Shown piece by piece: positions 1 through 9,747 of a stretch of 64,000 nt of DNA. Each line of letters opens with the position of its first letter. Positions within the stretch are counted from its first letter, which is position 1. Made by a program: the position numbers and the translations under genes. This DNA comes from Rhodospirillales bacterium (GTDB lineage: Bacteria > Pseudomonadota > Alphaproteobacteria > Rhodospirillales > Defluviicoccaceae), in the NCBI GenBank assembly GCA_016712595.1, contig JADJQT010000004.1, positions 1 to 64,000 on the forward strand. Reading direction: 5' to 3'. Under the pieces are notes generated by a model. That model saw only the letters and a list, made by a program, of their open reading frames with translations, was not told where the DNA came from and did not search any database.

Positions 1-2
1 TG

Positions 3-3000
3 CGTCGCGGCGATCCGCCGCCGGTCGGCGTGCACTTCTCCGGCCACGGCGGACCCGGGGTGCTCGTCTTCGAAGACGACTACGGCGAAGCGCGCGACGT
101 CCCGATCGACAGCCTGCTCACCGAAATCCGCCGACGCGCGCCGGAGCGGCTGCCGCGCTTCTTCTATCTCGCCTGCTGCCACGGCGGCGATGCGCCGCCG
201 GCCGCGGAGGACTCTCCCCTCCCGGCCGTCGCCACCGCGCTGCACCGCGACGGCATCACCCAGGTCGTCGGCTACTTCGGTCCGGTGCTGGACGATCTCT
301 CGACCCGTGCAGAGCGCGCCTACTATGCCGAGCTGGCACTCGGCCGGCGGACCCGCGACGCGGTCCGCGCCGCGCGCATGGCGATGAGCGAGGCCCCGGC
401 GGCGGCCGGCCGTAGCCCGGCGCGCGATGCGGCCGGTTCGGGTGGGGCGCTCGCCTATGCCTGGGCGCAGATGGTGCTCTACCAGCGGGGGCCGGACCAT
501 CCGCTCGGCAAGACGATCGAAGCGGCTCCGCCGGTCGCCTTCGAGACCACCGAGCGGCGCCGGGAAGAGGCCTATCCGGGCAGCCGCAGCCAGATCCTGA
601 AGGCCGGCTTCGTCGGCCGGCGCAAGGAGATGCACACGCTTCGGCGCGACCTGCGGGCCGGCCGGCATCTGCACGTCGTCCAGGGTACCGGCGGCCTCGG
701 CAAGAGCGCCTTCTGCGCCGAAGCGCTGAAGGTCTATGCCCGCCTCGGTTGGCAGCCGCTGGCCCTGTGGTGCGCCGATGTCGAAGGAATGGCCGGGTCC
801 GTCGAAGGCTTGCTGCGGCAGCTCGAAGACGCCGGCCGAACGCTCGTCGGCCCCGCCTGGGACGGCGTGCTGGCGAGCGTCGACAGGCTCGCGGCCGAGC
901 AGGAGCAGCTACGCGAGCCAGCGGCCCGCCTGCTTTTCCTGCTGGAAATCCTGCTGCAACCACGGTTCCCGCCGCTGGTCGTCTACCTCGACAACCTGGA
1001 ATCGCTGCAGATCGGCCCGCACGACGCCGGCGCGGAGGACTTCGCCGCCTGGCGGGATCCCGCCTGTGCCGCGCTGTGGGTGGGGCTGCGCGGACTGCAG
1101 CAGCGCGCGTCCGGGCGGCTGGCGGTGCTCGCGTCCACCCGGTATCGGCATCGGGATTTCGGGGCGGTGGTGCCGTTCCACCGGCTGCCGGCCGACGCCT
1201 TGTGGCGGATGCTGCCGTGGTTTCCGAACCTGCGGCGGCTGACGGAAGGCAACCGGGCCTGGCTGGTGGACCGGCTGGCCGGCCACCCGCGGGCGGTCGA
1301 GTTCCTGGATGCGCTGATCGCAGACGCCGTTCTCGCCTGGGAATACGACAACGGCCCGTTCGAACCCGGTTGTCTGAGCGAGGAAGAGGAGCGGACCCGG
1401 ATCATCGCGCGCGTGCTGCCCGAGCTCGACGTCAAGCTCTCGGAAAACCTGCTGTTCGATGCCTTGTGGGATCGCGTGCTCGATGCGCCGGCGCGTGATC
1501 TGCTGGTGCGGGCGAGCGTGCTGCGCCGGCCGGGCGATCGCGCCTTGCTGGCCGCGCTGGGTGGCGAGGGTGCCGATGCGCCGATCGACAAGCTGCGGAC
1601 CACCGGCCTGCTGAGCGAAATTCGCGAGCCGAAGCCGGACGGCGGATGGACCTCGACTTACGAGGTGCATCCGACGATCAGGGCTCTCGCCGAGCGCCGC
1701 AGCGACCGCGCCGAGGTTTTGAAACAGGAGGGCCATCGCCGCGCCGGCGATCACCTGGAAGCCGTGGCTGCCAGCTCACCGTCCTGGCAGGACAACATCG
1801 AGGGTGCCTTTCATCTGCGACAGGTTGGCGAAGTGGATCGCAGCTTCGACCTGCTCGCCCCGCTGGTGCAGGACCTTCAAAACCGGGGTCGCATCCAGGA
1901 CTCGATCGTCTGCCTGCGTGACATCGGCGATCCGGAGGCGCTCCATCCCTCCCGTGCCGCGTGGGTCTCGAGCTTTCACGGCGACGCCTTGCAAGCTTAT
2001 GGAAGGGCAACGTCGGCGACGTGCTCTCGGCGCAGGGACGGCTCGACGACGCGCTCACCGCCTACCGGGCGAGCCTGGCCATTGCCGAGCGGCTGGCGCA
2101 GGCGGATCCCAGCAACGCCGGCTGGCAGCGCGACCTCTCGGTGAGCCAGGAGAAGGTCGGCGACGTGCTCTCGGCGCAGGGACGGCTCGACGACGCGCTC
2201 ACCGCCTACCGGGCGAGCCTGGCCAGTCGCGAGCGGCTGGCGCAGGCGGATCCCAGCAACGCCGGCTGGCAGCGCGACCTCTCGGTGAGCCACATCAAGG
2301 TCGGCGACGTGCTCGCGGCGCAGGGCCGGCTCGACGACGCGCTCACCGCCTACCGGGCGAGCCTGGGCATTGCCGAGCGGCTGGCGCAGGCGGACCCCAG
2401 CAACGCCGGCTGGCAGCGCGACCTCTCGGTGAGCCAGGGCAACGTCGGCGACGTGCTCGCGGCGCAGGGCCGGCTCGACGACGCGCTCAACGCCTACCGG
2501 GCGAGCCTGGCGATCTTCGAGTGGCTGGCGCAGGCGGATCCCAGCAACGCCGGCTGGCAGCGCGACCTCTCGGTGAGCCAGGACAACGTCGGCGACGTGC
2601 TCGCGGCGCAGGGCCGGCTCGACGACGCGCTCACCGCCTACCGGGCCAGCTTGGCCATTGCCGAGTGGCTGGCGCAGGCGGATCCCAGCAACGCCGGCTG
2701 GCAGCGCGACCTCTCGGTGAGCCACAACAAGGTCGGCGACGTGCTCTCGGCGCAGGGCCGGCTCGACGACGCGCTCACCGCCTACCGGGCCAGCCTCGCC
2801 ATTGCCGAGCGGCTGGCGCAGGCGGACCCCAGCAACGCCGGCTGGCAGCGCGACCTCTCGGTGAGCCACAACAAGATCGGCGACGTGCTCTCGGCGCAGG
2901 GCCGGCTCGACGACGCGCTCACCGCCTACCGGGCGAGCCTGGCGATCTTCGAGTGGCTGGCGCAGGCGGATCCCAGCAACGCCGGCTGGCAGCGCGACCT

Positions 3001-3553
3001 CTCGGTGAGCCACAACAAGATCGGCGACGTGCTCTCGGCGCAGGGCCGGCTCGACGACGCGCTCACCGCCTACCGGGCGAGCCTGGCGATCTTCGAGTGG
3101 CTGGCGCAGGCGGATCCCAGCAACGCCGGCTGGCAGCGCGACCTCTCGGTGAGCCACAACAAGGTCGGCGACGTGCTCTCGGCGCAGGGCCGGCTCGACG
3201 ACGCGCTCACCGCCTACCGGGCGAGCCTGGGCATTCGCGAGCGGCTGGCGCAAGCGGACCCCAGCAACGCCGGCTGGCAGCGCGACCTCTCGGTGAGCCA
3301 CAACAAGGTCGGCGACGTGCTCTCGGCGCAGGGACGGCTCGACGACGCGCTCACCGCCTACCGGGCCAGCTTGGCCATTGCCGAGTGGCTGGCGCAGGCG
3401 GATCCCAGCAACGCCGGCTGGCAGCAGGATCTCGCCCGGATTACGGAAAGGCTCAGAGCAGCCGCTGAAGCGATGTCGGCGACGAAATCAGGGTGGTGGT
3501 CGCGGTTATGGCGCAAGAACGGCAAAGGCGGTAAGGGCGCGTCCGCTGGCTGA
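3..3553 (+). pseudogene. CHAT protease - STAND NTPase - TPR protein, 5' partial, one frameshift
   Basis: The reading frame is already open at the window edge, so the N-terminus lies outside. Seen in order: a CHAT (caspase-like) domain with the catalytic His in FSGHGG (about 45-47) and Cys in YLACCHGG (about 177); a STAND/NACHT-type NTPase with Walker A GTGGLGKSAF (684-713); a linker region; then ten TPR-like repeats of 48 residues and a short basic tail ending at 3553. The frame changes once between about 1990 and 2012, consistent with one lost base: the NTPase frame would stop at 2144 while the repeats continue in another frame. CHAT-STAND-TPR proteins are regulated proteases of biological conflict or programmed cell death; the repeats would sense a trigger and the NTPase would gate the protease. 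No target is evident here. Whether the frameshift is real or an assembly problem in a repeat array is open. Confidence 0.8.
2015..3430 (+). repeat. Ten tandem 144-bp coding repeats (TPR-like, 48 aa each)
   Basis: Unit starts fall exactly 144 bp apart from 2015 to 3311, giving ten copies; the last diverges after about 3425. Each encodes GDVLxAQGRLDDALxAYRAS followed by a conserved second helix and the block ADPSNAGWQRDLSVS. Copies differ at only a few positions (for example AIAERL, AIFEWL, GIRERL), so they look recently duplicated or homogenised. The array is coding and has no spacers, so it is not CRISPR. Confidence 0.95.
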
Positions 3554-3633
3554 CGAGGATCTCGGGTTCTCGCTTGCCCGTCCTAAATCGATCGTTTTCG
3601 GACACCATCCGCAGCCCTGTGCAAAAACTAGGG

Positions 3634-3684
3634 TTGCAGTGTTTTGGACATGGTGTATATTACGGACATCGATTCCGTACGGAA
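3634..3684 (+). promoter_or_regulatory. Putative recombinase promoter with overlapping palindromic operator
   Basis: TTGCAG (3634-3639), a 16-bp spacer and TATATT (3656-3661) form a plausible promoter just upstream of the serine recombinase start at 3692. Immediately downstream TACGGA (3661-3666) is mirrored by TCCGTA (3674-3679), and TTCCGTACGGAA (3673-3684) is a perfect 12-bp palindrome. Serine recombinases often autoregulate from such sites, which can double as recombination sites; that role is inferred. Confidence 0.45.
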
Positions 3685-3691
3685 ATCGTCG

Positions 3692-4284
3692 ATGCCGCGC
3701 ACCTTCGCCTACCTCCGCGTGTCGACCACCGGCCAGACGACCGAGAACCAGCTGCAGGAGATCATCGCCGCCGGCTTCCAGGTCGAGCCGCGGCGCGTGG
3801 TCGCCGAGACCGTCTCCGGCGGGTGGCCGCAACACAACGTCGCGGCTTCGCCCGGCTGCTCGATCGACTGGAGGCGCGCGACGTGCTGGTGGTCACCAAG
3901 CTCGACCGGCTCGGCCGCAACGCCATCGACGTCGGCGCCACGGTGAAGAAGCTGGCGGAGATGGGCGTGCGGGTGCACTGCCTGGCACTCGGCGGCGTCG
4001 ACCTCACCAGCTCAGCCGGCAAGCTGACGATGGGCGTGATCAACGCCGTCGCCGAGTTCGAGCGGGACCTCCTGGTCGAGCGCACCCAGGCCGGCCTCGG
4101 CCGGGCCCGGGCCGAAGGCAGGAAGCTCGGCCGGCCGGCCACGCTGACTGCCGCGCAGCGCGAGACTGTCGCGCTGCGCTTGCGGGAGGGAGCGAGCGTG
4201 TCGGCGCTGGCGCGTGAGTTCGCCACCAGCCGGCAGACGATCATGCGGGCGCGAGACACCGAGCCCGGCTGGGCGGCGGAGTAG
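3692..4284 (+). pseudogene. Serine recombinase (resolvase/invertase), frameshifted
   Basis: The start at 3692 gives MPRTFAYLRVSTTGQ, the N-terminus of the resolvase/invertase catalytic domain with nucleophile Ser11. Near 3820-3845 the frame changes (one base lost or equivalent). The continuing frame carries DVLVVTKLDRLGRN, the AEFERDLLVERTQAGL helix, GRKLGRPATL and a C-terminal HTH (SALAREFATSRQTIMRA), ending at 4284. Total size fits the roughly 190-200 aa small serine recombinases. It would cut and rejoin DNA as a dimer/tetramer. It is followed after 3 bp by an HNH gene that is also broken. Confidence 0.8.
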
Positions 4285-4287
4285 GGG

Positions 4288-4715
4288 ATGCCGATCCGCC
4301 GCGAGCTGCGCCGTCTCTATCCCCGGCACTGGCCCGAGCTCAGCCGGCGCGTCCGCTTCGAGCGGGCCGGCGGGCGGTGTCAGGGCTGCGGCCGGCCGCA
4401 CGCCACCATCGTCCGCTGTCTGCCGGACGGCCGCTGGTTCGATCCGGCCGAGGGTACGTGGCGCGACGGCAAGGGTCGGCTCGCCCGCTGGCGGACCTCG
4501 AGCAGATGACGCGGCAGCGGACGACGCGGGTCGTTCTCGCCGCCGCGCATCTCGATCACGACCCGCGCAACAATCGGCTGCGCAACCTGCGCAGCCTCTG
4601 CCAGCGCTGCCACATGCTGCACGACCGGCCGCATCACCTGGCGCAGCGGCGGATCACCTATCTTCTGCGCCGCGCCCTGGGCGACCTGTTCCTGGGACCT
4701 TATCGAGTGGGCTGA
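4288..4715 (+). pseudogene. HNH endonuclease, frameshifted
   Basis: The first frame (from ATG 4288) encodes PIRRELRRLYPRHWPE and a first zinc knuckle CQGCGRPH. A second frame, entered around 4470-4505, encodes VVLAAAHLDHDPRNN and LCQRCHMLHDRPHH, the HNH core and second CxxC, ending at 4715. Joined, these give an ordinary small HNH endonuclease of about 140 aa as found in phages and accessory islands. One lost base explains the break. It starts just after the serine recombinase stop, so the two were probably co-transcribed. Confidence 0.75.
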
Positions 4716-4783
4716 GTCACGGCTTCCGGTGCCCGTCTCGGACCGCGCCGTTGACGTGTCGCCGCGGTGTGGGGACAGGAACT

Positions 4784-5615
4784 GGCTCCGTTGCAAAAAA
4801 CGTGGCGAGGGAAGATTCTCGGTGCCGGGAGCAAAATCGGCGGGAGCTGACCGTGGCCGGTGAGTTCAAATGGCGGCACTTTGCCGGCGAGGTGATCCTG
4901 CTGTGCGTGCGCTGGTACTGCCGCTACGGCATCAGCTACCGGGACCTCGAGGAGATGATGGGCGAGCGCGGCGTCGCCGTCGACCATACGACGCTGTACC
5001 GCTGGGTACAGCGCTACGCCCCGGAGCTGGAGAAGCGGACGCTGTGGTATCGGAACCGGATCAGCTTTTCGTGGCGGGTCGACGAGACCTACATCCGCGT
5101 CAAGGGCCAGTGGAAATACCTGTACCGAGCAATCGACAAAGGTGGCGCGACGCTCGACTTCTATCTTGCCGACCGGCGCAACGCCAAGGCGGCCAAGCGG
5201 TTTCTGGCCAAGGCGCTGCGCCGCAGCCGGGACTGGACGCCACGGGTCATCAACACCGACAAGAACCCCGCCTATGGTGAGGCAATCGCCGAATTGAAGA
5301 AGGAGGGGCTGCTGCCGAAAGAGACCCGGCACCGGCAGGTGAAGTATCTCAACAACCGCCTGGAAGGTGACCACGGCAAGCTGAAGCGCCTGATCAAGCC
5401 GACGCTCGGCTTCCAGTCGATGAAGACGGCCTACGCGACGATCAAGGGCTTCGAGGTCATGCGGATGTTCAAGAAAGGCCAGTTCAGGCTGTGGATCGAA
5501 GCGGTGGGCGGTGGAACCGAGGGGTCCTTCGTCAACCGGCTGTTCGGCGTCTATGCGTGAGCCTGTGACGAGATCGGGCCTTCACGCGACCCGACCGGAT
5601 TTTTGCAACGGAGCC
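4784..5615 (+). mobile_element. IS6-family insertion sequence, apparently complete (832 bp)
   Basis: Terminal inverted repeats GGCTCCGTTGCAAAAA at 4784-4799 and its complement at 5600-5615 bracket one transposase gene. No matching 8-bp duplication is visible (CAGGAACT left, GGCGGACA right), so the flanks may have been joined by replicative cointegrate or deletion events. Confidence 0.88.
4853..5560 (+). CDS. IS6-family transposase
   Basis: A 235-aa DDE transposase. I chose GTG 4853 because family similarity begins there (AGEFKWRHFAGEVILLCVRW); the longer open frame upstream is not family-like. The catalytic triad reads D77 (WRVDETYIRV), D136 (VINTDKNPAY) and E171 (NNRLEGDHGKLK), with the short second spacing typical of IS6/IS26. 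An N-terminal HTH region (SYRDLEEMMGERGV) precedes the core. IS6 transposases work replicatively and generate cointegrates, which suits the rearranged look of this replicon. The gene appears intact. Confidence 0.9.
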   Translation: MAGEFKWRHFAGEVILLCVRWYCRYGISYRDLEEMMGERGVAVDHTTLYRWVQRYAPELEKRTLWYRNRISFSWRVDETYIRVKGQWKYLYRAIDKGGATLDFYLADRRNAKAAKRFLAKALRRSRDWTPRVINTDKNPAYGEAIAELKKEGLLPKETRHRQVKYLNNRLEGDHGKLKRLIKPTLGFQSMKTAYATIKGFEVMRMFKKGQFRLWIEAVGGGTEGSFVNRLFGVYA

Positions 5616-6029
5616 GGCGGACATACGCCGCCAGGCTCCCCCCCTTTGCCATGCCCCGAGTCTCCGAAAGAGATGTTCCCGCATTGATACAAGCAACGTG
5701 CGTGCCGAGTCGCTATCCGTGAAGTGCGTTCAGGCAACGCAACTGCATGTCGGGCGCATGTCTCCCATAACGGCGTGAAGCCGCCGGTTGCCTCGATAGG
5801 CGCGGACCCTACGGCGCACCTCAGGGCTTTGGGGCAAGGGCTTCGCCCGCGTCCGGGGTGTCCCCCGCTTTCGGTCACGGCGCTCCCTGCAAGCCGGGTG
5901 ATCCCCTCCCCTGACGCGCCCCTCCGCTCCCGAGGCCTCCGCGCCGTGGACGGGCCGATGGCGCCCCGGCGCGATTCAGTGGTTTCAAAAACTCATTTTC
6001 TGGCATAACTATGCTATAGACAATGCTCA
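5616..6029. other. Intergenic region, no gene recognised
   Basis: The 414 bp between the IS6 right end and the SDH protease gene carry short open frames with no coding character. The last 50 bp turn sharply A/T-rich, marking the left edge of the A/T-rich protease gene. No confident promoter or terminator was identified. Confidence 0.5.
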
Positions 6030-7127
6030 TTGAGCATTGCGGTCATCACCTATTTCACCGGACAGAACATGCCATACGCAGATAGATTAAATCTCATACA
6101 AGAAATTGAAAGATCCAGAGGATCACACGTAATATCTTATTTAACTAGCATACGGCCAAACGTAAGCGCTCAAATGAGCGAAGATGCTATTCGCGTATTT
6201 TTCGATCATTTGCTACTTCTTCCAACAAAACCAGTAGATAATCTTGATATTTTTCTGTGTAGCAACGGTGGCGCAGGCACAGTGCCTTGGCGACTCGTCT
6301 CTCTATTTCGTGAATACGCCAAAAAGTTCAGCGTCCTTATCCCATATCGAGCTTACAGTGCCGCAACACTTCTCGCTCTTGGGGCAGACGAGATTGTGAT
6401 GCATCCCTTCGCTGAAATGGGGCCAATCGATCCGACAGTGTCTAACGAGTTCAATCCAATGGAGCAGGGAACGGGAAGACGACTTGGCATAAGCGTTGAA
6501 GATGTGAAAGCATATGTAAGCTTTATCAAATCTACTGTTGGGATTACACATGAGGACGAGCTTGTTAAAACCATAGAAATTTTGGCAAACAAAGTGCATC
6601 CATTAGCATTGGGAAATGTTGAAAGGTTCATTTCGCAGACGCGACTTATAGCGCGGAAGATACTTCGCACACATATGCGCGAAGAGAGAGACGAGCACTC
6701 AATAGATGAAATAATAGAAAATATGGCTAGTAAATTGTATTTTCATGGCCACCCAATAAATCGAGCTGAAGCCAAAAATGAACTGAAGCTCAAGGTAACA
6801 ACGGAGTTGCCGGCTGGTCTAGAGTCTGCGATGTGGAATTTATATAAAGATTATGAGGCAGAATTACAAAACCATATACCATATAATTGTGTTGGCGAGC
6901 TAATGGCTAAAGCTATTGATCCAAATACAGACGTAATAGACCCGCAGACCATAAAAATGGCACAGATAAAGCATACCATGCCGATAGTCTTTATAGAAAG
7001 CGGCAGGCTTAGCAGCAAATTTCTACACGAACAACGGTTTGCCTACATGGGCAATGGGCCAAATGGTGAGCCTGTAATTAGACAGGACATCATTTCTCAA
7101 CGGTGGGATCATTCATCATCCCCCTAA
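6030..7127 (+). CDS. SDH-type Clp-fold serine protease
   Basis: A 365-aa protein related to the SDH (serine dehydrogenase proteinase) / SppA group of ClpP-fold proteases. Visible are a glycine-rich strand-turn FLCSNGGAGTVPWRL and the nucleophile region YRAYSAATLLALGADEIVM (Ser about residue 110), then HPFAEMGPIDPT. No signal peptide or membrane segment, so probably cytoplasmic. The TTG start at 6030 is the longest; ATG 6069 (MPYADRLNLIQEIE) is a likely alternative because family similarity begins there. Base composition is strikingly A/T-rich compared with everything around it, a sign of recent transfer. Substrate and partner are unknown; no neighbour in the same direction suggests an operon. 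Confidence 0.72.
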   Translation: MSIAVITYFTGQNMPYADRLNLIQEIERSRGSHVISYLTSIRPNVSAQMSEDAIRVFFDHLLLLPTKPVDNLDIFLCSNGGAGTVPWRLVSLFREYAKKFSVLIPYRAYSAATLLALGADEIVMHPFAEMGPIDPTVSNEFNPMEQGTGRRLGISVEDVKAYVSFIKSTVGITHEDELVKTIEILANKVHPLALGNVERFISQTRLIARKILRTHMREERDEHSIDEIIENMASKLYFHGHPINRAEAKNELKLKVTTELPAGLESAMWNLYKDYEAELQNHIPYNCVGELMAKAIDPNTDVIDPQTIKMAQIKHTMPIVFIESGRLSSKFLHEQRFAYMGNGPNGEPVIRQDIISQRWDHSSSP

Positions 7128-7775
7128 CGGGCTTGCCTTCGTCCGTTGAGATGGAGCCTTCGTGAGGGTGCTCTTTCCCGACCACCGGTTGAACTGGTGG
7201 AAACGTTGTGGGGGTTCCGACCTGTGCTGGGATCGACCGGGAGGCACCGAGCGGAGCGACCGGGATCAGCATGGCCGTGAAAACTTTCGGTCTCACCATT
7301 GTGAATGACGACGTGATGACGGGCGACAGCTGTCGTGCAGCAGGTTCGGCCATTCACATTCTCCCCCGGCTGTTGTGGCTCCCACGGTATAGTCACACCC
7401 TTGCACTTTAAAAATGGTTTATCAATCCGGTGGTTTCTCTATGTTTTGCCAATGAGAATGAGTTCTCTAGATATTGCCGAATTATTGGATTGTGACGCTA
7501 CATCCTGATTCTACAGGAAAACTAAGTTTAATTGCTTATTAAGGCGGGCGCGGTCGTCAAGATGCCGTAGCACCATCAGGGGTTGCCGTGCCATGAAGGG
7601 CACGGGGCTGAATCAACGACGCTTCCATATTATAGGAATAAAAACCTTTTTGCAAGTGTATCTGTATCACTAGAGCCGTTATGTGCAAAAATCAACATAT
7701 TCGCATCAGACCTAGAGCCTTGAATCCTTTGGGCCTTGCCGATGCAAAATTCTGATGCAGTGGTTCAGTCGAACC
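7128..7775. other. Long intergenic region with a hairpin, no gene recognised
   Basis: About 650 bp without a recognisable gene. The first 260 bp are GC-moderate and contain a strong hairpin at 7182-7200 (CCACCGGTT / AACTGGTGG). The remainder is A/T-rich, with TCAATCCGG-like and tRNA-free sequence. An 8-bp inverted repeat (GCATCAGA 7703-7710, TCTGATGC 7751-7758) sits just downstream of the minus-strand ABC ATPase gene. It may be a remnant of a mobile element, but no family could be assigned. Confidence 0.4.
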
Positions 7776-9514
7776 TTATGCCGAACAACCCTCCCTCGGG
7801 CGCGTCCGAAAGCACCGGGGCCAGGACGAAGCTGCGGAATCCTCGCCGCCTTCGGTTTCAGCCCGAGCAAGCTCATCCGAGTTGAGGGTTACGATGTATT
7901 GGATGCCAATTTCCTCGGCATATTCCGCGCCAATGCGGAGCGCCCGTGCAAACTGCCGCCCATCAACCGGTTCATACAAATGGCTGTCATGGATGAGAAA
8001 GCCTGGCCCCATGCCCCGGCTCCGGCAGAGCGAAGCCATTGTGAAATCGAAGCAGAAAATCTGCATGCTCATCACCCCCGCGCTTTGCGAGGACGGGATG
8101 CTGGGCACAAACCGAAGTCCTTGGTCGTTTGCCGAAATCGCCAGCTCGCCGGGCGTCTCGTAAAGGCGCTCGGAAATTTCGGAGAAGGTGCGGCTAGCTT
8201 GATTTGCGACGGCTGAACGTTCCCGGCGGTCCTGGCGCAGCGCGCGTGTCGCGTCCTCAATTTCTTGTTGCTTTTCTTCGGCCTGCGTTTCCAACTTGCG
8301 CGCTTCGTTCAGCCGCGCTTCCAGCGCGCAAACGACGCCATCCTTTTGCGACAACTCATCCCGCAGGCGCAGCAGTTCGTCAGCAGGGCCGCCAGTGCGG
8401 AGGGCGGCGGTGATTTGGCGGCGTCGAACCCTCAACCTGCCCCTGTCCGGCCGCCGTTCCTCGATCCTGCGTTGCGCGCTCACAATCTCGCTTTGCAATT
8501 GAGCCTGACGATTTTCGATCAGCTGATGATGGAAGCGGGCAACCTCCTCGTAGCGTCGGTTGACAATATCGGGGAACACCATCTTCGCCTCGGCAAAGAG
8601 GGCTTCCAAGCGTGGCGCACGGTCCTGTTCCTCCGCCTCAAGGGCGTGCCTATTGGCGTCGATTGACTCGCGGTCCAGCACGTCCTTGTCGGACAGGTCG
8701 CGACTATGTTCATTCAGCGTCGCAAGTTCCTGCTCAAGTTCACGAAAAACCGGCAGCACGTTGAAGCTCTTAATACGTTCATCCAGGTGGTCGCGCGCTA
8801 ACGTCGCCGCTGCAATCTGAGCGGATAAGGCGGCTTCAAGATCGACGCGCCCCGTTCCGGCTGGCGCCGTCCTCTCAAGGTCGCGAAGGGCCTTTTGCGC
8901 GGTCTGAATCTGCTTCAGGGCATTCTTTGCCCGGTGAAACCGCCGAACCACTTCGGCATCGAGGCCAAACAAAACGGCAAGGTTCGTCTCACTGACCGCG
9001 TTCGCCTGTGCCCGGAATGTGCGAACGGGATCGTCATAGCCGCCGTCCCGTCGCCGACGCGCGAAGTATGAGATCAGCTGGCGAAAGGAAGCGGCACCAG
9101 GCTGCCTGCTGCCGTTGAGTTGAAACCATGCCTTTCCGAGACGGCCTGTCCAAGCCGCGTTCGTGAGTTCTTCCGCATCTGTGCTGTCTACAAATTCCAG
9201 CCCGTCTTTCCGTATCGAAACTCGCGGGTTTGCAGGTCCACGCCGCACGGCCAGGCGTTCATCGCCGACATCGATGGATAACTCAAAGATCCAGTTGCCT
9301 AGCGCCTTGATTTTAGAGCACCTTCCGCATCTCCCGCCAAAGAAAGTGGACGAGATCTATGATGCTGACTTTCCAGCGCCATTTCCGCGCGCCGCTGCGG
9401 CGCTTTTTCGTCTCCGTCCGGCGGAAGCTGGCGGTCCGCAAGGACGATATTCAAGCCCTTGCGAAACCCGATTGTCTTGAAGGACGGGCGGTCCGCTGAG
9501 AGACGGTAAAGCAT
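7776..9514 (-). pseudogene. DUF2326-type ABC ATPase of a three-component (ABC-3C) system, frameshifted at the N-terminus
   Basis: The 490-aa frame (9248 to 7776) is a coiled-coil ABC/SMC-like arm followed by a DUF2326 C-terminus (GLRFVPSIPSSQSAGVMSMQ, FDFTMASL, FLIHDSHLYEPVDGRQ). The N-terminus lies upstream in other frames: ATG at 9514 gives MLYRLSADRPSFKTIGF, and around 9385-9350 the bases still spell NGAGKS of a Walker A motif followed, one base out of register, by IIDLVHFL. Single-base indels therefore separate the P-loop from the rest. The start codon overlaps the upstream stop as TGATG (9512-9516), so translation is coupled to the middle component. These ATPases are thought to sense or remodel nucleoprotein and license a coupled effector. 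Confidence 0.72.
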
Positions 9515-9747
9515 CAGACCACCACCCGCTGAACGCTGCGTCTCAGCAAGCCGTCCTGATCGAACCACACAAGGTTCATGACAAACAGCAAGTCGACGGA
9601 CAGCAGGAACCAGACGTATGAGATGGGGCGCTTATGGTGAAGCTCCCGAATCTCGTCCCACAGTCGGGAAACGGTCATAGGTTCGCTAAGGCGGTCGAAG
9701 ATGATAGCGCCAATCGTCAGTAGCGCGCGATCCGGTGCGATGTTGCG
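9514..9747 (-). CDS. ABC-3C middle component (small), fused in frame to the effector
   Basis: The last 77 codons of the frame that ends at 9514 (IAPDRALLTIGAIIFDRL, TVSRLWDEIRE, PISYVWFLLSVDLLFVMN, DQDGLLRR) match the small alpha/beta middle components that link effector and ATPase in three-component ABC systems. Normally this is a separate gene. Here a GGAGG followed nine bases later by GATCCTGCC looks like a ribosome site plus an ATG that lost its G, making the present in-frame fusion to the effector. The stop overlaps the ATPase start. Family assignment is by pattern only. Confidence 0.55.
   Translation of the reverse strand, partial: RNIAPDRALLTIGAIIFDRLSEPMTVSRLWDEIRELHHKRPISYVWFLLSVDLLFVMNLVWFDQDGLLRRSVQRVVV

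Noticed and set aside
2015..3430. CRISPR-like repeat array
   Set aside because: Repeats are 144 bp, contiguous and coding in one frame; there are no spacers.
4214..4852. Long N-terminal extension of the IS6 transposase
   Set aside because: The open frame upstream of 4853 crosses the HNH gene and the IS left repeat and has no family similarity.
7128..7400. Group II intron or IS110-type leader
   Set aside because: No reverse transcriptase or transposase and no recognisable intron 5' consensus or domain V; left unassigned.
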